This document shows, one piece after another, positions 35,663-43,752 of a stretch of DNA of 64,000 bases. This stretch comes from Salinisphaera sp. LB1. GTDB lineage: Bacteria; Pseudomonadota; Gammaproteobacteria; Nevskiales; Salinisphaeraceae. Below the pieces are notes generated by a model that did no database searches, was not told the DNA's origin, and worked only from the letters and a program-made list of their open reading frames with translations. The stretch lies in assembly GCF_003177035.1 (NCBI RefSeq), contig NZ_CP029488.1:2852001-2916000 (forward strand). The letters are read 5' to 3'. Each line of letters opens with the position of its first letter. Position 1 is the stretch's first letter. Made by a program: the position numbers and the translations under genes.

Positions 35663-37069
35663 TCATTCCCCGAGCGCCCGCAGGCGGTTTCCGTCGAACA
35701 GGTTGTTTTCGATCTGTTCCAGTGAGACGCCCTTGGTTTCCGGTATCAGCAACAGCGTGAACAGGATGAACAGGAAGTTGAGCGCGGCATACAACCAGAA
35801 CGTATTGGCATTGCCCAGCACGTTCAGCAGGCTCAGAAATGTGACGCCAATCACGAAATTGGACAGCCAGTTGGTAACTGTAGAGCAGGCCACGCCGAAG
35901 TCTCGGCCTTTCAGCGGCTGAATCTCCGAACACAGAATCCAGACCATGGGCGCCGCCGACATGGCGTAGCTGATCACGAAGATGGCCAGAAAGCCCAGAG
36001 CACCGTATTGCAGCAGCGGGTGACTCTGCAGGCCGATCGCGTACAGCACCCCAAGCAGGGCCATGCAGGCGCCCATGACCGTAAAGCCAATATACAGCAG
36101 CGGTTTACGCCCCACGCGATCAACGAAGGTGATCGCGATCAGGGTAGCCAAAGTCATGACCAGGCCGATGAGTACGGTGCCCCACATTTGTTCGTTTGAA
36201 CTGCTATAGCCCGCCATCTTCAAGATATGCGGCGCGTAATACAGGATCACATTGGCGCCGGTGAACTGCTGCATGAACTGCAACAACATGCCGAGGCCGA
36301 CAGAGCGGCGAAAATTCCTGTCCTCGCGGAACAGTTGCCAGCCCTCATTATTGCGTTCGGTGCTTTGCTGAATACGCGCCATTTCGGCGTCGACGGTTTC
36401 CTCGTCCTGACGCAAGCGCATCAGCACATTGCGGGCCTTGTCGCGCCGCTGGTTGTTGGCGAGCCAGCGCGGGCTACGCGGCAGGATGTACATGCCCAGC
36501 ACCATGATGGCCGCGGGTATGGCGATAACGCCGAGCATCCAACGCCAGCCGCCGGGATAGTTGAACCCCGCGTCCACCAGGTAGGCCACAAAAATGCCGC
36601 CCATGATCATCAACTGATAGAAGGAGATGAGTGTGCCACGGATGCGTTCCGGGGCGATTTCCGAAAGATACACCGGAGCGATGTATGAAGAGATGCCCAC
36701 CGCCAGGCCCAGGACGACCCGCGTGGCAATCAGCATCGCCGGTGAAACGGCAAGCGCACAGCCGATTGCGCCCAGAATGTAGACCGTGCCGCTGACCGTC
36801 AGAGTAACCTTGCGGCCGAATTTCCGGGACAGCCAACCGCTGGCGGTCGCGCCCGATGCCGCACCCAGCATCATCGAGCTGACAATGAACTCCTGCGTTA
36901 CATCGCCGATATGGAACGTTTTCTTGATCCACGGCAATGCGCCGGAAATGATGCCGATGTCCATGCCGAACAAAAGCCCAGCGAGTGCTGCAATCGTGGC
37001 AATGATGTAAATGGTCGAGCGTTGCTGCGTAGAGTCGAGCAGCGACGCGTCGTCAGCTTCGGAAGCCAT
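35663..37069 (-). CDS. MFS sugar porter (GalP/XylE/AraE-like)
   Basis: 468 residues, 12 membrane helices. Sugar-porter signatures are GLLFGMDIGIISGALP in helix 1, GWLSRKFGRKVTLTVSG, RVVLGLAVGISSYIAPVYLSE, the QQFTGANVILYYAP segment in helix 7 and the C-terminal PETKGVSLEQIE. It is probably a sugar-proton symporter; the exact sugar cannot be told. It is monocistronic, and an inverted repeat at 37119-37147 lies upstream. The N-terminus has about 20 polar residues before helix 1. Confidence 0.92.
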   Translation of the reverse strand: MASEADDASLLDSTQQRSTIYIIATIAALAGLLFGMDIGIISGALPWIKKTFHIGDVTQEFIVSSMMLGAASGATASGWLSRKFGRKVTLTVSGTVYILGAIGCALAVSPAMLIATRVVLGLAVGISSYIAPVYLSEIAPERIRGTLISFYQLMIMGGIFVAYLVDAGFNYPGGWRWMLGVIAIPAAIMVLGMYILPRSPRWLANNQRRDKARNVLMRLRQDEETVDAEMARIQQSTERNNEGWQLFREDRNFRRSVGLGMLLQFMQQFTGANVILYYAPHILKMAGYSSSNEQMWGTVLIGLVMTLATLIAITFVDRVGRKPLLYIGFTVMGACMALLGVLYAIGLQSHPLLQYGALGFLAIFVISYAMSAAPMVWILCSEIQPLKGRDFGVACSTVTNWLSNFVIGVTFLSLLNVLGNANTFWLYAALNFLFILFTLLLIPETKGVSLEQIENNLFDGNRLRALGE

Positions 37070-37118
37070 AGCGAATATCCTTGCTCAAAAGCCGCTGAAA
37101 AGCGTGATCTAGCTAAAA

Positions 37119-37147
37119 TGTTGATCCTGTTATGCGTATGGTCAACA
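37119..37147 (-). promoter_or_regulatory. inverted repeat upstream of the MFS sugar porter
   Basis: TGTTGATCC and TGGTCAACA are imperfect inverted arms (7 of 9 positions pair) separated by 11 bases, about 50 bases upstream of the MFS start codon in AT-rich DNA. The arrangement fits a repressor operator, for example of a LacI/GntR type, but the regulator is not in the window. Confidence 0.4.
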
Positions 37148-37614
37148 TTAAACTTTAGTTGTAATATGCAACGATTAGCTGATCGATCCGCGCTGTCGCG
37201 TAACGCGCAGACCTGGCGGCAGCCATCCGAAACCGGAGTCCTTCGCGTGAAGCGGGGAAGTGCTGAGAAGCCGATCATCGTTATCGGATCGGGCGGAACA
37301 GTGCCCGCAGGCCTGCGCGGAGAACGGAACCCGATGATGTAGCGGCGCGCCTGTCCGCCGACACGCCGCGAAGTGGCCAAAGGAGGCTGGTGATCGGCGT
37401 TATGAGCCAGCGGGCTTTCCCGTCCGTTCAGCTCGCAAGACGAGCAGCACCGCGAGCCGGTAGCGTCGGCAAGCAGACGGGTGTTTCGACAAAGATGACC
37501 GCGAGCCAGCGGCCCGCCTCCGCTTCGTCCGGCCGGCCTATTTCTCGTGTTGGCTATGCCGTCGGTCGATAGCGGATTGTGGAAGTTCGTCAGTAATCAG
37601 TGTGGTAGCGGATC
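37148..37614. other. 467-base spacer left of the cassette array
   Basis: No gene is supported. Short open frames are present without family resemblance or ribosome sites. This is the left flank of the integron cassette region. Confidence 0.4.
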
Positions 37615-37615
37615 G

Positions 37616-38512
37616 TTATGCATCCATGTCGCTGAAGGTTGCGTCGATCACCCCTGTCCCGACCATTTGCACGTCGCCGGCCACAATCACCGGCGAAGGT
37701 GAACTCAACGAGTGCGTCACTTCAACCCGCATTTCGCTGGGACGATCCAAGAATCGTCCTTGCTGCAGTAAGAGCACGTCCCCAGCCTCGGCGGCGCCGT
37801 GCCGAATCAAGTACGCGCCAGCTGGGCCCGCTGCGCTACCGGTGGCGATATCCTCTACTGTGCCTGCGTTGTCCCAGGTCCGACCTTCGCGCTTCTCTGC
37901 GTCGAAGACATAGACAAATTTCGCCCCGATTTCAGCGAGTAAATTTTCGAAGTCCGCCGAACGGATCTGAGCGCGGGCAAGCCCCTCCGGCGTCACAGGC
38001 ACAATGAGGTAAGCGAGTCCAGTCGATACTACTTCCAGCGGCAGATCGGGGTCACGATGCTTTGGCTCCAAAGTCAGGGCATCAAGAATCGGAACTTCTT
38101 CGCCCGCGCTTAGTGTTCGGTCGAAAGTAGGGTGGCCTTGCTCCATCGCAACGCGATAAGCCCCTTGTCCTGTGCGCCTGGAGTCGATACGGACCCGCCC
38201 CGCGGGCAAGATAAGAAAGAAGGCTGCCGCGTCATGATTGGGCGCTTGCGCTTCATGCAAAACAGCGCCAGCGCCGAGAATGGGGTGGCCAGCGAACGGA
38301 AGCTCTTCGTCGACGGTAAACACGCGTGCGTTAAATACGTCCTGCTCGGCTGTGGGCGTTAGGAAGATCGACTCGAATTGGCGAAGCTCCTGAGTAAGAC
38401 GAAGCATGAGCACAGCGCTCAGCCCGCCGGCTTGGGGAAAGACTGCCAGGCCGTTGCCGGATAGCGGCCGAGGTGCAAAGACATCGACGTGACGATACGG
38501 AATGTTGTTCAT
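37616..38512 (-). CDS. PhzF-family isomerase/epimerase
   Basis: 298 residues from MNNIPYRHVDVFA. DVFAPRPLSGNGLAVFP, VFTVDEELPFAGHPILGAG, TGLAYLIVPV and GSAAGPAGAYLIRHG fit the PhzF fold with its two pseudo-symmetric halves. Known members isomerise phenazine precursors or amino acids; the substrate here is unknown. It is the leftmost cassette gene. The TAA stop is formed by a GTTATGC core (37615-37621 on the + strand), but no matching left half of an attC follows. The array may end here or the site may be degraded. Confidence 0.85.
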   Translation of the reverse strand: MNNIPYRHVDVFAPRPLSGNGLAVFPQAGGLSAVLMLRLTQELRQFESIFLTPTAEQDVFNARVFTVDEELPFAGHPILGAGAVLHEAQAPNHDAAAFFLILPAGRVRIDSRRTGQGAYRVAMEQGHPTFDRTLSAGEEVPILDALTLEPKHRDPDLPLEVVSTGLAYLIVPVTPEGLARAQIRSADFENLLAEIGAKFVYVFDAEKREGRTWDNAGTVEDIATGSAAGPAGAYLIRHGAAEAGDVLLLQQGRFLDRPSEMRVEVTHSLSSPSPVIVAGDVQMVGTGVIDATFSDMDA

Positions 38513-38541
38513 CCAAGGCGCCGCAGTAAATGAAGCGTTTT

Positions 38542-38640
38542 GCTTAACGCCGGAGCGCTGTTGTCGCCCCACCAGCCGAAGCTGCGGAGGAGGCTCGAAG
38601 CGCGACAGCGCTTGGGGGGAGCTGCCGGGATTCGCTAGGT
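38542..38640 (-). repeat. attC site 1
   Basis: A 99-base site between the PhzF gene and its upstream neighbour. GCTTAACGCC on the left and a degenerate GCTAGGT core on the right bracket inverted arms (GAGCGCTGTTGTCGCCCC / AGCGCTTGGGGGGAGCTG). Confidence 0.7.
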
Positions 38641-39108
38641 TGCAGCGTCATTATCAAATCGGTAACTCATATACTCGGCTAAACTCGGCTCCGGGTTTTC
38701 TCGAAGAAGCGCCTTGATCCAGGCCTTGCTCTCAAAATTAATGACGCGGAGTTCGTGAACACAAGCTACAGCTGGCATTTCTTGCTCAGCAGAGATTGAT
38801 TTCGGCTCATCCAATGGCGAAGAAAACAACTTGTGAAAAAGAATGTCCCCGTGCTCCCACCAGTCCAAGAGAAACCAATTACGCAAGGTACCACGGTGGA
38901 TAATTAAAAAACCGACCCCATAGCGATGTCGGTTTACAGCCGGGCTTGGAAGATAGCCGGGAATGGCTCGGATCGCCGTATCGACGAGCCCATCAGATAC
39001 GTGATTCGATACGGCCGAAAGCCCATAGACCTTCAAACGCCAATCATAAGCGTCGAGCTGCCGAATGAATCTAACCGGCCGTTTTACGTAGGGCTCAAAC
39101 GTACTCAT
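38635..39108 (-). CDS. cassette protein of unknown function, 157 residues
   Basis: No family recognised. The protein is acidic-neutral, soluble, and rich in Trp and Tyr (YDWRLKVYG, NWFLLDWWEHGDILFHK). A GGAG Shine-Dalgarno precedes the ATG. The TAG stop lies in the attC 1 core. GC content is lower than in chromosomal genes. The closing helix (KAWIKALLRENPEPSLAEYM) is intact, so the gene looks whole. Confidence 0.65.
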   Translation of the reverse strand: MSTFEPYVKRPVRFIRQLDAYDWRLKVYGLSAVSNHVSDGLVDTAIRAIPGYLPSPAVNRHRYGVGFLIIHRGTLRNWFLLDWWEHGDILFHKLFSSPLDEPKSISAEQEMPAVACVHELRVINFESKAWIKALLRENPEPSLAEYMSYRFDNDAAT

Positions 39109-39126
39109 CGAGACAAACTCCGTTTC

Positions 39127-39179
39127 GCCGAACGTGACACGGTGTAAAAATCACCCGGCAACCGTGGCGGGCCATGGAT
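39127..39179 (-). repeat. possible very degenerate attC after the toxin gene
   Basis: GCCGAAC at 39127-39133 fits the core sequence seen in other sites of the array, but the arms are not clearly complementary and no second core is visible. Confidence 0.25.
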
Positions 39180-39442
39180 TTACTCGTGGTGGCTCCAGAG
39201 CCGGAGCGCTTTGACCACTCGCTCGTCTTCGAGCACTTGGCATACCAGGCGATGCTGAATGTTGATGCTGTGTGAATAGGCCCCAGCGAGATCGCCAATG
39301 AGCTTTTCGAACGGAGGCGGCTTACGGTAGGGGGCTTCTGCGGTCAGGGCAAATAGTTCGTGGGCGTTTGGCCTGAGGCCGCTGAGGCAGGTTTCCTTGC
39401 GTCCTTCTGTGCTTGCTTGGTGTAAACGAGCTGCCATGTCAC
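39180..39442 (-). pseudogene. YoeB/Txe-family toxin, frameshifted
   Basis: A GTG at 39442, overlapping the antitoxin stop by one base, opens with VTWQLVYTKQAQKDARK, the usual Txe/YoeB N-terminus. Near 39384-39388 the frame must shift by one base. The other frame then continues with SGLRPNAHEL, NPPPFEK-like KPPPFEKLIGDLAGAYS and INIQHRLVCQVLEDE to the normal C-terminus. One base appears lost in the GCCTCAGC stretch. Apart from that the sequence is full length (about 88 residues), including catalytic-region INIQHRLV. The toxin mRNA interferase should be inactive unless frameshifting or a sequencing error explains it. Confidence 0.8.
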
Positions 39443-39681
39443 TAGTCGAGCTCCGTATCGCATTCATCCACGGGGGTATTCATCCCCTCACGAATAGACT
39501 CGCGCATACCGGGCACGGAGAGCAGGTAAAGCGTTTCCTGAATGGCCGACCCGTCATCTTCTGATACCAAAACGGCACTGTTGCGCTTGCCCAGGATGAC
39601 GATCGGTTCGTGGGACTCGACAGTTTCATCTATCGACAGATAAGGGTTGCTACGCGTTTCAGTTGCCGTGATTCTGGTCAT
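39442..39681 (-). CDS. YefM/Phd-family antitoxin
   Basis: 79 residues from ATG 39681. MTRITATETRSNPYLSIDE matches the Phd/YefM DNA-binding N-terminus; IVILGKRNSAVLVSEDD is the middle strand and GMRESIREGMNTPVDE the toxin-binding tail. The antitoxin would neutralise and autoregulate with the downstream toxin; here the toxin partner is frameshifted while the antitoxin reads intact. Stop and toxin start overlap as TAGTG. The same frame is open upstream to 39915, but that part is attC sequence. Confidence 0.88.
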   Translation of the reverse strand: MTRITATETRSNPYLSIDETVESHEPIVILGKRNSAVLVSEDDGSAIQETLYLLSVPGMRESIREGMNTPVDECDTELD

Positions 39682-39752
39682 GAAACACTTCTTGCGTGTT
39701 CGGCTTGCATCGACTGTATGCCTTCGGGTACGTACGTCAAGGCGAACGCTTT

Positions 39753-39863
39753 GCATGGCGCCGAAGATCAGTCCTGGCGGAGCAGGGCACCTGGCTCGTG
39801 GAGGAAACGCAAAGTGCGGCAGCGCTTTCGCTTTAGGCAGTTCGCGACAGAGCGCCGTTATAT
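39753..39863 (-). repeat. attC site 2, degenerate
   Basis: A right core GTTATAT (39857-39863) that includes the stop of the next gene, and a left part GCATGGCGCCGAAGATCAGT in place of the usual core plus AACGCCGAAGCTCAG. Total 111 bases, with recognisable arms. Confidence 0.55.
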
Positions 39864-40271
39864 TGCATTCCGCTCCAATTTCAGTTCCAGATTCTTGAGG
39901 TCGCCGAGAACCCAAACATCACTGATTAGAGGGCCAGTGAATGTAAACAGCGCACAGCCGTGCCATTCAACTCGCTTGCCGGTCGGCGAAAAGCCCATGA
40001 AATCGCCTTTATGTATGCCGGTAAACAGCATTTTCGCGAAGACCTTGTTGTCTTCGGAAACAAGTTGTTGAATGATGCAGCGATAATCGCCCAGCGCTTC
40101 GTGGACCCCGTCGACGTATTGCGCGAAGCCATCGTGGCCTTTCTTTTCCTGGCCAAGCGAGCCACGGAACGTAAATGACTCATGAAGCACGGAGGGGATC
40201 GCAGATTTATCATGCGCATCCCACAACACTTCGTAGAACCTTCGAACCTGGTGTGTGCTGGACATGGGCAT
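39858..40271 (-). CDS. SnoaL-like / ester cyclase family protein
   Basis: About 137 residues, starting at MPMSSTHQVRRFY (a second ATG lies two codons inside). RRFYEVLWDAHDKSAIPSVLHESFTFRG, the conserved GHDGFAQYVDGVHEALGDYRC and GKRVEWHGCALFTF are typical of NTF2-fold SnoaL-like proteins annotated as ester cyclases. Such proteins bind small ligands; no substrate can be named. Its stop is in the attC 2 core and its start abuts attC 3. Confidence 0.8.
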   Translation of the reverse strand: MPMSSTHQVRRFYEVLWDAHDKSAIPSVLHESFTFRGSLGQEKKGHDGFAQYVDGVHEALGDYRCIIQQLVSEDNKVFAKMLFTGIHKGDFMGFSPTGKRVEWHGCALFTFTGPLISDVWVLGDLKNLELKLERNAI

Positions 40272-40370
40272 TACGCCAAAGCTCGGTTGTCGCCGCACCG
40301 GCCGCCGGTCACGGAGGAAGCCCGACGCGTGCCGCCGCTCTGGCCGGTCCACTGCAGCGATCTGTGAGCT
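40268..40370 (-). repeat. attC site 3
   Basis: GCATTACGCCAAAGCTCGGT at the left, CCACTGCAGCGATCTG plus core GTGAGCT at the right. A 103-base site with long complementary arms (GGCCGCCGGTCA region). Confidence 0.65.
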
Positions 40371-40373
40371 AGC

Positions 40374-40739
40374 CTAGATCCAGACATCGTTCTCGGCCGT
40401 TCGCTCACCGACGTCATCACCCGTGTTCAGGACACCTCGCGGCTCGATAAGAAGAATTTTGGCCTCTTTCTCCGCATATGGCTTGTGTTCGACTCCTTTC
40501 GGGACAACATACATTTCGCCCCGAGATACGTGCACGGGACCGTCTCGGAAGTCGATTCGAAGGTCGCCTTCTAAGACAATGAACGTCTCATCCGTATCCT
40601 CGTGTTCATGCCAAACGAAGTCGCCTTCGATTTTTACGATCTTGAACTGATAATCGTTCATCTCGGCGATTACTTTTGGCGTCCACTGTTCTTGAAACAG
40701 GGATAGCTTCTCGGCGAAATTAATTGCGGTGCGACTCAT
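40374..40739 (-). CDS. single-domain cupin protein
   Basis: 121 residues forming one cupin barrel. Motif 1 is WHEHEDTDETFIVLEGDL with the metal-binding histidines and glutamate, and motif 2 is VVPKGVEHKPYAE. Small cupins of this type often bind a metal and act as dioxygenase-like or sugar-binding proteins; no function can be given. It is a common type of integron cassette product. The gene reads complete, followed immediately by attC 3. Confidence 0.85.
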   Translation of the reverse strand: MSRTAINFAEKLSLFQEQWTPKVIAEMNDYQFKIVKIEGDFVWHEHEDTDETFIVLEGDLRIDFRDGPVHVSRGEMYVVPKGVEHKPYAEKEAKILLIEPRGVLNTGDDVGERTAENDVWI

Positions 40740-40755
40740 CGGGTTTTCTCTTTAG

Positions 40756-40851
40756 AGTTAACGCCAAAGCGCAGTTGTCGCCCGAAGCACGGCAACGCTT
40801 TGGGCGGTCAACGCGGCGACCCGTTGGGTCGCACCAAGCGATCTGCTAGTC
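40756..40851 (-). repeat. attC site 4
   Basis: AGTTAACGCC at the left, with GCCAAAGCGCAGTTGTCGCC, and a core GCTAGTC at the right (40845-40851). 96 bases. The core contains the stop of the following gene. Confidence 0.7.
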
Positions 40852-41106
40852 CCACGGCAGCTTCGGCAACGCCTCTAAAGCTTTAATATATTCGTCGTGG
40901 TTGTATTCACGGCCTTCCTTCATGATAGAAAACATTTCGGCTGCGAGAACGGAGCCGATCAACTTCAAAGCCTCTTCACGAGGATAACCCTCTTTTTTCA
41001 ACCGCTCCAAAGTTTGGGCCGTCTCAGGCGGGTCATTGGATTCAATCTGATTTTCGACAGCATCAACTATCGCCTGCCGTGCAATTTCAGGATCTTCGTC
41101 ATTCAT
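40846..41106 (-). CDS. small helical cassette protein, unknown function
   Basis: 86 residues from MNDEDPEIARQAIV; a longer start is in attC sequence. Strongly acidic and helical, with a pattern NDPPETAQTLERLKKEGYPREEALKLIG and EALPKLPWD at the end. I have seen short conserved proteins with this plan but cannot name the family. Stop codon is in the attC 4 core. Confidence 0.65.
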   Translation of the reverse strand: MNDEDPEIARQAIVDAVENQIESNDPPETAQTLERLKKEGYPREEALKLIGSVLAAEMFSIMKEGREYNHDEYIKALEALPKLPWD

Positions 41107-41129
41107 GTAAACACCAATTTCTGTTTGAC

Positions 41130-41231
41130 ACCCAGAGCCCAAGCTCAGTCGCCGCCTGATAGCCGCAGGCTGCGGACAGCGCCTGACGTGCGTCAGCGCT
41201 TTGGGCGGTCAACTTTAGCGCCCGGTTGGGC
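41130..41231 (-). repeat. attC site 5
   Basis: GCCCAAGCTCAGTCGCCGCC at the left and GGGCGGTCAACTT through core GTTGGGC (41225-41231) at the right. 102 bases; the following gene ends inside it. Confidence 0.7.
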
Positions 41232-41930
41232 GATATGATGCGGCAGCCTCGGCGGCCGATACGAAAGAGGCGGCAATTGGCGGAACTTTCCCTTTTAAGG
41301 CGGCACGTTCTGGTTGAAAAAGCGTCATAACGAAGAACGGGTGATTATCCAATTCCAATCCGGGTACCTCGTCGTCTGAATCGATCGCGCTCACACGGAG
41401 TGGGCCGCTAGCAAGCGTCGCTCTGAAGTCTGGATTCAACCCATAGCTACAACGATAGCCTTGGTTACTTTGATCTGCGTTGTACGCTCGATGAAGACGC
41501 GTACCTTCAACGAAATACACAGTATCAGTGGTTTCGACCCGCGCACAATGGAGCGGCGCGATGACCGGAAAACTTGAGTCCGGCGCCGTCTCGACGTGCT
41601 CAGCGTCATTCCAACCCAGCACGTTACGAGCGTATTCGAGAACTCCATGTTGAAACCCGCCACCAGGTGCCAAGAAATGCGCGCTTGTGTTCCCTTGCAA
41701 AGCGACTGGCACGCATTGCACCGTCCATGCGCCGATATGGACTCGCGGGAACACACCATAGCCCTTCGAACGGCGCCAGGACACTACCGGAGTTAATCGT
41801 ATCGGTGGGGAACCCACTCGACTTCAACGGGTTCAGGCCGATGCCGGGAGATGAGGTCCAAAGCGATTGGTATTGCGCGATGCGCTGGAACCGATTCGTC
41901 GAAATCTCCGATCAATCCAGTTTTCGGCAT
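41215..41930 (-). pseudogene. class I glutamine amidotransferase (CTP synthase C-terminal-like), two frameshifts
   Basis: The reading starts at ATG 41930 (MPKTGLIGDFDESVPAHRAI, with a GAATAGAG ribosome site), as in 'CTP synthase C-terminal region-related' proteins. It must skip one base in the run of four C/G at 41807-41810. It then continues as FEGLWCVPASPYRRMDG and AFLGT, must skip one base again at about 41661-41666, and resumes GGFQHGVLEYARNVLG through HPFFVMTLFQPER. Removing both extra bases restores FLGTCGGFQH, which contains the catalytic cysteine. Each change is a single-base insertion, so the gene is inactive as read. Confidence 0.75.
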
Positions 41931-41957
41931 TACTCTATTCCCTCGTAGCTTCTGTTT

Positions 41958-42004
41958 GCTCAACGCCGAAGCTCAGTTGCCGCCGGAGCAGGCAATGCCT
42001 GCGG
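41958..42004 (-). repeat. attC site 6, left half only
   Basis: GCTCAACGCCGAAGCTCAGT and GCCGCCGGAGCAGGCAATGC match the left half of attC sites 7 and 8. Similarity stops at about 42004; no right half is seen. This is the junction with the non-cassette segment. Confidence 0.75.
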
Positions 42005-42013
42005 CCGTTTCCC

Positions 42014-42421
42014 TCAGCCGAGCAGCCGGCCGGCGGCGTAGGCGGCGGCCAGAGCCAGGGCGATGGCGAGCGCCCTGGCGAGTGTTCGTTGCCGGCGCCG
42101 TTGATGCCGGCGCAGGAGGGCAGCCAGCTTGGCGTCGAGCCGTTTCAGTCGCGCGGGCGCGCGCTCCGCGGGCACCGAGAAATCGTTAGCCACGTCGCCC
42201 TGCCAGTGCGGGGTGTGGGTCATTCCGAGGTTGGCCCGCAGGCGGCCGAGTTCGCCGAGCAGGCGGTGAAGGTCGTCGTATTGCCGGCGTCGTGCCGGAT
42301 CGTCAAGGACGCGCCGGGCGTCGGTCTGGAGCGCGCGGTTGTCGCAGCGCGCAGTGCTGCGGGCGATGGCCCGTCGGGTCGCGTTTGCCGGAATGCCCAG
42401 ACGACGGTAGAGATCGCGCAT
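42014..42421 (-). CDS. J-like domain protein without HPD, with C-terminal membrane anchor
   Basis: 135 residues. DLYRRLGIPANATRRAIARS and ARRVLDDPARRRQYDDL resemble helices I-II and IV of a J domain, but the HPD tripeptide region reads ARCDNR, so DnaK stimulation is unlikely. The C-terminus (about 112-133) is a single hydrophobic helix, AIALALAAAYAAGRLL, after a very basic stretch. It follows the HPD-containing gene with seven bases between them, so the two are probably co-transcribed. Similar J-like plus J pairs suggest a regulator or assembly partner; no function is known. Confidence 0.6.
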   Translation of the reverse strand: MRDLYRRLGIPANATRRAIARSTARCDNRALQTDARRVLDDPARRRQYDDLHRLLGELGRLRANLGMTHTPHWQGDVANDFSVPAERAPARLKRLDAKLAALLRRHQRRRQRTLARALAIALALAAAYAAGRLLG

Positions 42422-42428
42422 AGTGGGG

Positions 42429-43454
42429 TCAGACCGGCCTCATCAGATATTCGTAGGCATCCTTGATGCGCACAAAGCGCCGCGAGGCGATCGCCATGCG
42501 CAGCTCGCCCTGGCCGTGGAAGCGGTCCGGATGGTGGCGTTGCGCCAGGCGGCGATAGGCGCGCTTGATCTCCGGCGGCGAGGCCGTCTCGTCCAGCTCA
42601 AGGACTTTCAGGGCCAGGCGGATGCGGTGGTTGGGCCGGGCGGCCGCGCTGGCTTTGTCGCGCTGTTGCTGGCGGTGCTGCTCCTCCTGCCGTTGATGCG
42701 AGTGCTCCTCGCGCCGGGCCTGTTCCTGGTGGGCCTGATGCTGCCGCGCCTGCTCCTGACGCGCCTCTGCCTGTGCCTGACGGGCGCGCGCCTTGGTTTG
42801 TTCACGGTCCCGGCGGTGCGCCCGCCAACGTCGCCGGGCGCGGACGACCTGACGGCGGCGGCGCCGCCGCCAGTTCTGCCAGGCCGGCCGCCGCGCCGCG
42901 GTGGCTTCGGCGTCATCGGTTTGCCAATATGCCGCGCAGCTGGGGTCACCCGGTGATGTCAGGGCGCTGCCTGTGACGTCCTGGAAGATTTGCGCCAAGA
43001 CCGCGGATGTGGCCGCCGACAGGTCGGCCAGAAAACGCAGAATATGATGGTTGCGCGGGCTGAGCTCGCCGGCGCTGGTGGCGAGGCCGATCGCCTGGCG
43101 CAGCAGGGGTTGCAACGGCGTATCGTGGCCTTCGGCGCGCAACACTTCGGCGGCGAGCTGGATGGCGGCGGAGTCGCCATTCGTGGCGATCGCCAGCAAC
43201 GTGTCGAGGTCGTCCGCATGCCGGTAGCTGCCGGCCAGCCCTTCCAGATAGCGTCGGTCCTCTTCCAGCGCGATGCGCTTGTTGACGAACACCCATGCCA
43301 GCAACAGCAGCGACGCCGTATCCCGCTGGCGATGCGTTCGCAGCAGCATGAGCTCGAAAGCGGAAAAGCGTGAACGGCGCATCGTTTTTTTGGTTTCCGA
43401 ATCTTGATATTCCCCAGGCTTGTTGGGGCGGCGGGCCCGGTTTGATGACTCCAT
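42429..43454 (-). CDS. DnaJ-domain protein with basic Arg/Gln-rich linker
   Basis: About 341 residues from ATG 43454 (the longest frame starts at a GTG three codons earlier; an ATG at 43382 is also possible). The first ~150 residues are helical with no recognised domain. A very basic, Arg- and Gln-rich coiled-coil-like linker spans about 190-270. The C-terminal J domain is ALKVLELDETASPPEIKRAYRRLAQRHHPDRFHG, with an intact HPD. Together with the downstream membrane-anchored J-like protein it forms a small two-gene unit in the non-cassette segment. Confidence 0.7.
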   Translation of the reverse strand: MESSNRARRPNKPGEYQDSETKKTMRRSRFSAFELMLLRTHRQRDTASLLLLAWVFVNKRIALEEDRRYLEGLAGSYRHADDLDTLLAIATNGDSAAIQLAAEVLRAEGHDTPLQPLLRQAIGLATSAGELSPRNHHILRFLADLSAATSAVLAQIFQDVTGSALTSPGDPSCAAYWQTDDAEATAARRPAWQNWRRRRRRQVVRARRRWRAHRRDREQTKARARQAQAEARQEQARQHQAHQEQARREEHSHQRQEEQHRQQQRDKASAAARPNHRIRLALKVLELDETASPPEIKRAYRRLAQRHHPDRFHGQGELRMAIASRRFVRIKDAYEYLMRPV

Positions 43455-43752
43455 CAGCCTCACGGCAGTCCCGCCCTGGCTGCCACGACAACAACAGTCA
43501 GTTTAAGACACCCCCAATGGGAGTGTAAGTGGTACCTGCCTTCCATGCCGAAATGGCGGCGCAAGCCGCTGTCGGACCGTACCCGCCGGGGTTGGAGCCG
43601 GGATTCCGGCGGTTGCCCGCCCGCCCGGAAATCCGCGAGCGCGGCGTGGCGCTCGCGATGATGCGGGCGGTTCAGCCGTTATGGCCGGACAGCCGGGGCG
43701 GGCTGGAACGCCGCGTCCTGACGGTGGCCCCGGCGCGAACGACGCGGCGGGT

